A stretch of DNA of 64,000 nucleotides, from the NCBI GenBank assembly GCA_937876985.1, contig CALEFT010000027.1, forward strand, positions 75,883-139,882, written 5' to 3'. Numbering within the stretch: the stretch's first letter is position 1; each line of letters opens with the position of its first letter. Below, piece by piece: positions 1 through 7,170 of this stretch. The notes beneath the pieces are model-generated. The model saw only the letters and a program-made list of their open reading frames with translations, was not told where the DNA came from and did no database searches. The translations under genes and the position numbers were made by a program. Source of the stretch: an uncultured Clostridia bacterium (GTDB taxonomy: Bacteria; Bacillota; Clostridia; Saccharofermentanales; Saccharofermentanaceae).

Positions 1-1762
1 CGCCAGCGGCCTTGATGCGAACATCGCTTGAGACATTAGCCTTCATGAGACGGACGTCCTCGATAGTTGCGCCATGGGTATCAAAGCCGGTGCTTGTCTT
101 AATAAAATCCGCCTTAGCATCGCTAACAATCTTACAAATGCGAATCTTCTCGTCCTCGCTAAGCTGGCTTGTCTCAACGATTACCTTCAAAATCGCACCC
201 ATCTGATGGCATGTATTCCTAAGCGTAGCAATTTCGCGCAAAACATAGTCGTCGTCACCTTGCTTTAGCATGTTGATGTTGATAACCATGTCGATCTCAC
301 TTGCACCGTTGCGGATTGCGTCGATTGTCTCGAAGTTTTTCGAAGCGGTTGTGTGGTAGCCGTTAGGGAAGCCGATTACTGTACAAATTGCAATTCTTCC
401 CTTGGCGTACTTCACTGCATCCCTCACGAAAATAGGCTGCACGCAACAGCTAGCACAACCTCTCGATACAGCAGTCTCGACAAGCTTAGAGATGTCTTCG
501 GTTGTCGCGTTTTTCTTAAGATTTGTCAAATCGACATATGACCATATATTGTTCTCGTCTGGCTTGTTTGTATCAGCTTCCGGAGCAAACTTTTGCTTAT
601 TTGTCGGCGCAAGAAGTGCGTCTAGGACAATTGTCGATACGTCCGCAAAGCCTGCGATTGTGCCAAGATTTGAACCCGGATTTACGATAGGTGAGTCGCC
701 ATAGATTAGAAGCGGAACCATCTCACGCGAATGGTCTGTCGACTCCGTTGACGGATCGCAGCCATGGTCAGCTGTGATAATTAGTAGGTCGTCTTCGCAA
801 AGCTTTGGCAAGATATCGTCTAATGCGTTGTCGAATTCCTTGATTGCGTTCATGTATCCGATGCTGTCATTTCTGTGGCCATAGAGCATATCGAAGTCTA
901 CAAGATTAATGAAACATAGTCCATTAAAGTCCTCCGATAGTTGTTCCTTGAACACGCGGATTCCGTCTTGGTTACCGGATGTGCGAATGACCTTCGTTAA
1001 GCCCTGGTTAGCATAGATGTCTGTAATCTTGCCAACGCCGATTACATCGAAGCCGTCGTCCTTAAGAACGTCGAGCATTGTGGATGATGGTGGAATCACT
1101 GAGTAGTCGTGGCGATTTGCTGTTCTGGTGAAGTTACCCTCTGACCCAACAAAAGGCCTAGCTATTACGCGTCCAACTGCGTGCTCTCCGACCATAATCG
1201 CACGTGCCTTCTCGCAGCAATTGTAAAGCTCCTCGAGTGGAACGACGTCCTCGTGTGCTGCAATTTGGAGCACGCTATCGGCAGATGTGTACACGATGAG
1301 GGCGCCAGTTTCCATATGCTTCGCGCCATAGTCTGCGATTACCTTAGTGCCGCTATATGGCTTATTGCACAAGATTTCGCGTCCCGTCGCTTTTGATAAT
1401 TTGTCGAGAATTTCTTGTGGGAATCCGTCTGGGTATGTTGGGAGAGGCTTCGTCGAATATAGCCCAGCTAGCTCGAAGTGTCCAATAGTCGTGTCCTTGC
1501 CCTTCGAGATTTCTTTAAGTCGACCAAACGCTCCAATAGGCTTGTTAGCTTTATCGACAAAAGGCAAAATTCTCTCATCTTCGTGTCCTTCTATGTCGAA
1601 AAGACCCAGCCTTTTCAAATTAGGAAAATCGACTCCCTCATCTGTCGCTGCTTTGCAAACCGCAGCAAGGGTGTTGCTGCCGAGGTCACCAAAATCTGCA
1701 CTATCAGGTGCATTACCAATACCAAAGCTATCAAGAACTACCAAAAAAACTCGTCTAGACAT
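1..1762 (-). CDS. deoB-deoC: Phosphopentomutase / deoxyribose-phosphate aldolase fusion (partial)
   Basis: One uninterrupted minus-strand frame, cut by the left edge so the C-terminus is missing. Residues 1 to about 390 are phosphopentomutase: LDSFGIG at the N-terminus, DTTIGHFEL near residue 90 (phospho-accepting Thr region) and ADHGCDP near 330. After a short linker the same frame enters deoxyribose-phosphate aldolase at about residue 400, with TVIGFPNG, EIDMVINI and DFIKTSTGF (Schiff-base Lys near 555). DeoB moves phosphate between C1 and C5 of (deoxy)ribose; DeoC cleaves deoxyribose 5-phosphate to acetaldehyde and glyceraldehyde 3-phosphate, so two consecutive steps of deoxynucleoside catabolism share one chain. 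Start ATG at 1762 has GGAGG upstream. Codon phase is constant between the DeoB and DeoC motifs. These are normally separate genes. Confidence 0.88.
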   Translation of the reverse strand, partial: MSRRVFLVVLDSFGIGNAPDSADFGDLGSNTLAAVCKAATDEGVDFPNLKRLGLFDIEGHEDERILPFVDKANKPIGAFGRLKEISKGKDTTIGHFELAGLYSTKPLPTYPDGFPQEILDKLSKATGREILCNKPYSGTKVIADYGAKHMETGALIVYTSADSVLQIAAHEDVVPLEELYNCCEKARAIMVGEHAVGRVIARPFVGSEGNFTRTANRHDYSVIPPSSTMLDVLKDDGFDVIGVGKITDIYANQGLTKVIRTSGNQDGIRVFKEQLSEDFNGLCFINLVDFDMLYGHRNDSIGYMNAIKEFDNALDDILPKLCEDDLLIITADHGCDPSTESTDHSREMVPLLIYGDSPIVNPGSNLGTIAGFADVSTIVLDALLAPTNKQKFAPEADTNKPDENNIWSYVDLTNLKKNATTEDISKLVETAVSRGCASCCVQPIFVRDAVKYAKGRIAICTVIGFPNGYHTTASKNFETIDAIRNGASEIDMVININMLKQGDDDYVLREIATLRNTCHQMGAILKVIVETSQLSEDEKIRICKIVSDAKADFIKTSTGFDTHGATIEDVRLMKANVSSDVRIKAAG

Positions 1763-1812
1763 AAATTCCTCCAAAGCCATATATTTTGTTAATATATGTT
1801 GTATAATTCTTC

Positions 1813-1824
1813 TGTATTAATACA
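1813..1824. promoter_or_regulatory. 12-bp perfect palindrome between divergent genes
   Basis: TGTATTAATACA is a perfect inverted repeat in the A+T-rich gap between deoB-deoC and the metal importer, next to a TATAGT hexamer at 1825-1830. It could be a repressor operator for either gene. It does not match a Zur or MntR consensus that I can recite, and a 12-mer palindrome in A+T-rich DNA may be chance. Confidence 0.22.
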
Positions 1825-1863
1825 TATAGTATAGCAATTTATTAAAATCGTGGAGGATAAATC

Positions 1864-2895
1864 TTGTTTTTGTTTGGAAGAAAATCGTATGACATAGTCC
1901 AGATTAACACAAGGCTAATAGCAATTCTATTGGCACTAGCTTTTGCTACACAAATGCTTTGCTCGTGTGATACCAAGCCACATTTTGAGACCGATAAGCT
2001 CCACGTGATTTGTACAGTATATCCAGTTTATTCTCTTGCCAAAAGAATTGCAGGCGATAGTGCGGAGGTTCTGCTGCTTATGACTCCAGGTACTGACGCA
2101 CATGGTTACGAGCCATCTAGCGCCGACATCCGCCTAGTAGAAGAAGCGGACGTCATTGTGTCAAACGGCGCAGGCCTAGAGACATGGCTTAGCGATGTAA
2201 TGGACGCGATTGAAAATGATGACCTCCTCCACATCGATAGTTCATCGAATGTAGATTTACTATGCATGGAAGCTGGCCATAACCATAGTCATAACCATAG
2301 CCACGGTGGCGAGCACGATGCTCACGACGAAGATATAAGTGGGCACGAAGATGATCAAGACGAAGAACATGGCGAAGGACATGAAGAAGAATTTGTAGAT
2401 CCGCACACATGGCTTTCGTTTGAGAATCTGATGGTGATGACAAGCGCAATCGCCGAAGGTCTTTCTATGGTAGACCCGGATAATAGCGATACTTATAGGA
2501 CGAATGCTAGTAGCCTAATGGAGAAATTAGAAGGGCTTTCGAGTGAATACGAGCAGCTTTTCGAGAGGGTTGAAGGGCAGACGCTGGTGGTGTCGCACGA
2601 GGCTTTTGGATACATTTGTGACGACTACGGATTAAGGCAGCTTGCAGTGGACGGCCTCTCGAGCGAGGCAGAGCCAGACGCTAGGAGCATGGTGCGAATA
2701 GTTGACGAGGTGCGGCAGCTTGGATGCGACGTAATCTTCTACGACCAGCTGATAAATCCTGCGGCAGCGAGAGTGATCGCGGACGAGACGGGCCTAGAAC
2801 TTATGGCGATAGAGGCAATGCCAGCAAGCTATGAGGTAGAAATTGAGGACATGCTAGAGAATAATTTGGTCCGAATTTTGGAGGGACTTGTATGA
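1864..2895 (+). CDS. znuA: Metal (Zn/Mn) ABC transporter substrate-binding lipoprotein
   Basis: A cluster A-I metal-binding protein (ZnuA/AdcA/TroA family), 343 residues, that would capture Zn2+ or Mn2+ outside the membrane and hand it to the permease encoded two genes downstream. The N-terminus has a hydrophobic segment ending in LCSC, a lipobox, so it is probably lipid-anchored. Family features: THAHGYEPS-like metal His segment (TDAHGYEPS), a His/Asp/Glu-rich loop at about residues 135-180 (HNHSHNHSH and further), DPHTWLS, and VVSHEAFGY. The long His loop is typical of zinc rather than manganese binders. The start is TTG at 1864 with GGAGG seven to eight bases upstream. The stop overlaps the ATPase start by 4 bases, so the genes are translationally coupled. 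Confidence 0.9.
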   Translation: MFLFGRKSYDIVQINTRLIAILLALAFATQMLCSCDTKPHFETDKLHVICTVYPVYSLAKRIAGDSAEVLLLMTPGTDAHGYEPSSADIRLVEEADVIVSNGAGLETWLSDVMDAIENDDLLHIDSSSNVDLLCMEAGHNHSHNHSHGGEHDAHDEDISGHEDDQDEEHGEGHEEEFVDPHTWLSFENLMVMTSAIAEGLSMVDPDNSDTYRTNASSLMEKLEGLSSEYEQLFERVEGQTLVVSHEAFGYICDDYGLRQLAVDGLSSEAEPDARSMVRIVDEVRQLGCDVIFYDQLINPAAARVIADETGLELMAIEAMPASYEVEIEDMLENNLVRILEGLV

Positions 2896-3809
2896 GCAAA
2901 AACATGACAAAAAACGCAGTAGTTTCTGTCGATAATATTAGCTTCGGATATGAGGGGCAGGCGCTTCTTGAGGGGGTGTCTTTTGATGTAGTCGAGGGCG
3001 ATTTCGCGGCGATTATTGGCGATAACGGCGTCGGCAAATCCACGATGATCAAGCTCCTTCTCGGACTTCTTCGCCCAGGGCAAGGAGAGGTGAAGATTTT
3101 TGGCGTGAACGCTCTTAGCAGAAAGGCTACTTTCGAGGTAGGCTACGTTCCTCAAAATTCAGGTGCACTCGCGTCAAGCTTCCCAGCGACAGTCGGAGAG
3201 ATTCTAGCTAGTTCACTTATGGGCCGCCACAGTCGAAAAGAAACCGCCGACCTAGTAAACAAAGCGCTTGAATCCGTTGGCATGCTCGAATATAAGGACA
3301 GGCTGATTTCAAAGCTTTCTGGAGGACAGCAGCAAAGAGTAATGCTCTCACGCGTCCTCATTAACAGCCCAAAGCTTCTGATCCTCGACGAACCAACAGT
3401 CGGAATCGACGGAGACTCTGTCGATAGGCTAATGGAGATTTTGCATAGACAAAACATCGACCACAAGATGACAATCCTTATGGTAACGCACGACCTTGCG
3501 CGTGTTGCCCCATATGTTAACAGGGTGCTTTGCATAAGCGACCACTCAATGGCAGAGACAGCTTGCCCAGAGGCAACAATTGTCCATGCGCATTCTCACG
3601 AGCATAAGTCAGGAGAGCGTCGCCACGTACACTGCGCTGCATGCGAAAGCAAGCACGATTCAGAGCATTGCGCTTCTTGCAACCCAAAGCATGACCACGC
3701 ACACTGCGAGGTTTGCAGTCACGACCATTCCCACGATCATTCCCACGACCACGCGCACGAGTGCGAATGCTCATGTTCATGTGAGGAAGGAGGCAGCCAC
3801 AATGCTTGA
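2892..3809 (+). CDS. znuC: Metal ABC transporter ATPase with His/Cys-rich tail
   Basis: Cytoplasmic ATPase of the metal importer, 305 residues. It has Walker A GDNGVGKST (about residue 43), Q-loop region VPQNSG, signature LSGGQQQR (about 142), Walker B LLILDEP and the switch His in VTHDLA. The canonical ATPase ends near residue 235. A further tail of about 70 residues is built of HAHSHEH, several CxxC pairs (CAAC, CASC, CEVC) and SHDHSHDHSHDHAH. Such a tail could buffer or sense cytoplasmic zinc; that role is inferred. It overlaps znuA by 4 bases and znuB by 8. Confidence 0.92.
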   Translation: MSKNMTKNAVVSVDNISFGYEGQALLEGVSFDVVEGDFAAIIGDNGVGKSTMIKLLLGLLRPGQGEVKIFGVNALSRKATFEVGYVPQNSGALASSFPATVGEILASSLMGRHSRKETADLVNKALESVGMLEYKDRLISKLSGGQQQRVMLSRVLINSPKLLILDEPTVGIDGDSVDRLMEILHRQNIDHKMTILMVTHDLARVAPYVNRVLCISDHSMAETACPEATIVHAHSHEHKSGERRHVHCAACESKHDSEHCASCNPKHDHAHCEVCSHDHSHDHSHDHAHECECSCSCEEGGSHNA

Positions 3810-4629
3810 GTTATTACTATCGATGTTTACATATAAATTCATGTTAAGAGCCTTCATCTCTGGGCTCATGGTCGCAGTCCTAATGGCCATCGTCGGAAGC
3901 GTTATGGTTCACCGCCGCCTCTCCATGATTGGCGACTCACTCTCACACACGTCTCTCGCAGGCGTTGCAATCGGCCTTATCATCGGCATCAATCCAACCA
4001 TCGGCGCGATCTTAGCTTGCCTTGTCGGCGCTTTCGTAATCGAGCTCATCCGAAAAGCCTTAGGCAAACACTCAGAACTCGCTGTCGCTATCGTTTTGTC
4101 GCTTGGCGTTGGTCTAGCTGGTGTCCTTTCCGGATTCTCCTCGAACCCGACAGACTTCTCGTCCTTCTTGTTCGGCTCCATCGTTGCAACAACCTGGCTT
4201 GAAACAATCCTTGTAGTAGTAGTTGGAATAAGTGTTCTATTAATATATATCCTTAATTATAGACAAATCTTTCTTGTGTCCTTTGACGAGCAGTCCGCAG
4301 GATTAATGGGTGTAAATGTAAGATTAATTAATATAATTATTACGATAATTACTGCGCTTACTATTGCCATTTCCGCACGAATCGTCGGAACCTTGATTAT
4401 AACTAGTTTAATGATTGTCCCAGTTGCGACAAGCATGCAATTCGCAAAATCCTATAAGTCACAAGTAATTTGGGCAATATTAATTAGCGTTTTCGCGACA
4501 ATTCTAGGAATAGTTCTATCCTTTGTCTTCGGGCTTAAGCCAGGCGGTACAATTTGTCTTATTACTGTCGCTATATTTATCATTAGTATGCTTTGTTCAC
4601 AATTAGGAAACAAAGTACCAAAAAGTTAA
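3802..4629 (+). CDS. znuB: Metal ABC transporter permease
   Basis: Integral membrane permease of the ABC-3 family, 275 residues, with about eight hydrophobic segments. Family segments seen are GDSLSHTSLAGVA near residue 45 and LIITSLMIVPVATSMQ in the last third. The start is ATG 3802, chosen because AGGAGG lies just upstream and because the protein then begins with a membrane segment; the open frame extends further 5' only as a shadow of the znuC tail. It completes the znuACB importer. Codon usage changes within the gene: the first half uses many C-ending codons, while the second half from about 4220 is much more A+T rich. Confidence 0.9.
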   Translation: MLELLLSMFTYKFMLRAFISGLMVAVLMAIVGSVMVHRRLSMIGDSLSHTSLAGVAIGLIIGINPTIGAILACLVGAFVIELIRKALGKHSELAVAIVLSLGVGLAGVLSGFSSNPTDFSSFLFGSIVATTWLETILVVVVGISVLLIYILNYRQIFLVSFDEQSAGLMGVNVRLINIIITIITALTIAISARIVGTLIITSLMIVPVATSMQFAKSYKSQVIWAILISVFATILGIVLSFVFGLKPGGTICLITVAIFIISMLCSQLGNKVPKS

Positions 4630-4720
4630 TACTAAATAATTCTTTATTTATAGGCTATATATGGGTTGAACCTTAAAAGCGGTGTAAGATTATCCTATGA
4701 AATTTCCATAGGAGGATTGC

Positions 4721-6826
4721 ATGATGAAGATCAACAAGAAATTATTAGCATTATTGATTTCTGTTATTCTCGTAATTGCATGTGCAGCAAGCTTTGCTTT
4801 TGCTGATACAGCTACTACAGAACTAACGTCAGATTTGACACTTTCTAGTAATGTAGAAGCAAATTACGTGATTCCATCAGGATCTAATGTAACAATTAAC
4901 CTTAACGGTTATTCAATCACAGGCGCATCTACAGCGGATGTAATCCACGTAGAAAATGGCGCAACACTAACTATTGAAGGAACAGGAACAGTTTCTATTC
5001 CAGCAAATGGTACTTATAGTGTTATCTTTAACGAAGGTACAACAACACTTAACGGTGGTACTTATGTATCAACATCTCAGTCTGGTTATTATGTAATTAG
5101 TAATCACGGCGTGATGGAAATTAATGACGGTGTTACAGTAGAGGATATCTACGAAGATACAAGAGATCCTAACGTAGGTTCTTATGCAGCACTTGTTCAG
5201 AATGGTTACGGAAATTACAGAAGTACAAACGAGAGAAACGGATATGTAAGTGGCGTAAATGCACAGTATCCAGAGCTTACAATCAACGGTGGTACATTCA
5301 TTGGTGGTAGAGCTACAATCAAGAACGACGACGGTGGTGTATTAGAGATTAACGATTGTGAAGTACGCGAGAGCTTGTCACAGTGTATCGTTAATGTACA
5401 TGAAGCAACAATCAACGGCGGTACATTCGAGATTGAGACAGAAGGAAAGCCAGTTATCTATTCATGGAGTTCCTTGATTGCTGGTGAGACAACAATCACG
5501 GGTGGTACATTTACAGGTGATATCGCTATTCAGACAGTAGCTGGTAGCCTTGGAACAAATGTAACAGTTGAAGACGGTACATTCACAGGTGGTTATGCAG
5601 TAGATGCTAGTTCTACTCTTGAGATTTCTGGTGGTACATTCTCAGCTGATCCATCTAATTACGTTGTAATTGAGATGTGCGTAGAAGAAAATGCTGGTCA
5701 GTACACAGTAGTAAGTCACGACACAACGCACCAGGCAGTTGATTATGATCCATGTCTTGGTGGATATGATACAGAGTTCTATTACTGCTCAGTTTGTGAC
5801 ACATACTTCTCCGATGCAGAATGCACAACAGAGATTGATGAAGTAACAAGAACAGAAGGTTCTCATACAATTGAATTAGTTGCAGCACAAGATGCACAGA
5901 TTGGTGAGGAAGGTTGGATTGAGCACGAGTATTGTTCAGTATGTGACCAGTACTTCCTAGATGGAGATTATGAGAATCCGGTAGAATGGTCTGAGATCGT
6001 TATCGATGCACTCCCAGAGCCAACACCAGTTCCTCCAACAACAACTCCAGAAGTAGTACCTCCAACTACAACTCCTGAGATTCCATCTACAGAGCCATCC
6101 GAAGAGGATATCGCTTATGTAAATGATTTCGTAACAGATTTGTACAACAACATGCTTGGCAGAGAGCCAGATGCAGCTGGTCAGGAGAACTGGGTAGGAC
6201 AGATTGCAGATGGTAATATGTCAGCAGCAGATGTTGCAGACGGCTTCTATTACTCACCAGAGTTCACAGCAATGTCTGCAGAGATGACAACAGAAGAATA
6301 TGTTCAGACACTATATCGTGCAATCCTTGGCCGTGAGGCTGATCCAAACGGACTTGCAGATTGGGTGAACAGAATTGATTCTGGCGTTGCTACAAGAGAA
6401 GAAGTATATCAGGGCTTCTTAGGTTCACAGGAATTCAGAGGAATCGCTGATCAGATTGACGATATCCAGAACACAGCAGCTCATGCATTTGTTGAAAGAC
6501 TCTACTCATTCGTACTTGGTCGCCAGGGAGATCCAGTAGGCGTAGAGCACTGGGTAGATCAGCTCGCAAGCGGAAACATGAGTCTACGTGATGTAGCATA
6601 TGGATTCATCTTCAGCCTAGAGTATGTGAACAACAATACAAGCAATGGCGACTATGTAACAATGCTTTACAATACAATTCTTGGTAGACAGCCAGATAGT
6701 ACAGGATATGCAAATTGGACAGCACAGCTTGATAATGGCGTATCTAGAGTAGCAGTATTTGATGGCTTCGTTCAGTCACCAGAGTTCGCTGGACTAGCAG
6801 ATGTTTATGGATATAGAGCATACTAA
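4721..6826 (+). CDS. Secreted beta-helix protein with C-terminal DUF4214 repeats
   Basis: A 701-residue exported protein. Residues 1-29 are a signal peptide (KKLLALLISVILVIACAA, then FAFA). Residues 30-310 carry short repeats of the type INGGTF and GGTFTG, as in a right-handed beta-helix. Residues about 320-435 hold two modules with YYCSVCDTYFSD and EYCSVCDQYFLD. A Pro/Thr linker (TPVPPTTTPE) follows, then about four DUF4214 repeats (for example YNNMLGREPDAAGQENW and YNTILGRQPDSTGYANW) to the end. DUF4214 occurs in extracellular proteins, often next to surface-polymer functions; the ligand is unknown. ATG 4721 or 4724 follow ATAGGAGG. A weak promoter (TTGAAC, 16 bp, GATTAT) lies at 4666-4693. 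A terminator follows. Confidence 0.8.
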   Translation: MMKINKKLLALLISVILVIACAASFAFADTATTELTSDLTLSSNVEANYVIPSGSNVTINLNGYSITGASTADVIHVENGATLTIEGTGTVSIPANGTYSVIFNEGTTTLNGGTYVSTSQSGYYVISNHGVMEINDGVTVEDIYEDTRDPNVGSYAALVQNGYGNYRSTNERNGYVSGVNAQYPELTINGGTFIGGRATIKNDDGGVLEINDCEVRESLSQCIVNVHEATINGGTFEIETEGKPVIYSWSSLIAGETTITGGTFTGDIAIQTVAGSLGTNVTVEDGTFTGGYAVDASSTLEISGGTFSADPSNYVVIEMCVEENAGQYTVVSHDTTHQAVDYDPCLGGYDTEFYYCSVCDTYFSDAECTTEIDEVTRTEGSHTIELVAAQDAQIGEEGWIEHEYCSVCDQYFLDGDYENPVEWSEIVIDALPEPTPVPPTTTPEVVPPTTTPEIPSTEPSEEDIAYVNDFVTDLYNNMLGREPDAAGQENWVGQIADGNMSAADVADGFYYSPEFTAMSAEMTTEEYVQTLYRAILGREADPNGLADWVNRIDSGVATREEVYQGFLGSQEFRGIADQIDDIQNTAAHAFVERLYSFVLGRQGDPVGVEHWVDQLASGNMSLRDVAYGFIFSLEYVNNNTSNGDYVTMLYNTILGRQPDSTGYANWTAQLDNGVSRVAVFDGFVQSPEFAGLADVYGYRAY

Positions 6827-6867
6827 TTACTAGATATTCATAACAAAGAACAAAATAAAATAGTTAT

Positions 6868-6902
6868 CTGCCCTGGAGGGTTTTCCTCCGGGGCAGTTTT
6901 TT
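6868..6902 (+). terminator. Rho-independent terminator
   Basis: CTGCCC plus GGAGG pairs with CCTCC plus GGGCAG around a GTTTT loop, followed by six T. It ends the DUF4214 gene. The 268 bases from here to 7171 hold no gene. Confidence 0.9.
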
Positions 6903-7170
6903 GGAAAGAATACTTAGAGGTGGGATTCCCAAAATAATACGCTTTTCCTGTTTTTACCAAAAAGGTATGAAGGACCTTCATGAGCGTAGATAGAGAGGCT
7001 CGAATATCGAAGAAAGAGGCGCGGATGTGGGGATAAGTACATAAATGCGTTGGGAGGTCTTAGGGGACAATGAAAGTCGACATAAGAATGTGGCAAAGAA
7101 AGTGCAAAATCGTCAATATGTCAATTGAGAGATTATTCTTTTCGAGGGGGTTATAGATTATAATTCGCGT

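Noticed and set aside
2270..2310. Short tandem DNA repeat CATAGTCATAACC
   Set aside because: It encodes the His loop of the zinc-binding protein and needs no other explanation.
4220..4629. Horizontal acquisition of the second half of znuB
   Set aside because: Codon use turns A+T rich, but the protein is a continuous normal permease; local variation or hydrophobic Ile/Leu codons suffice.
7159..7164. TATAAT directly before the LtaS-like gene as promoter of a leaderless mRNA
   Set aside because: No convincing -35 at the right distance, and the position so close to ATG 7171 would require an unusual start.
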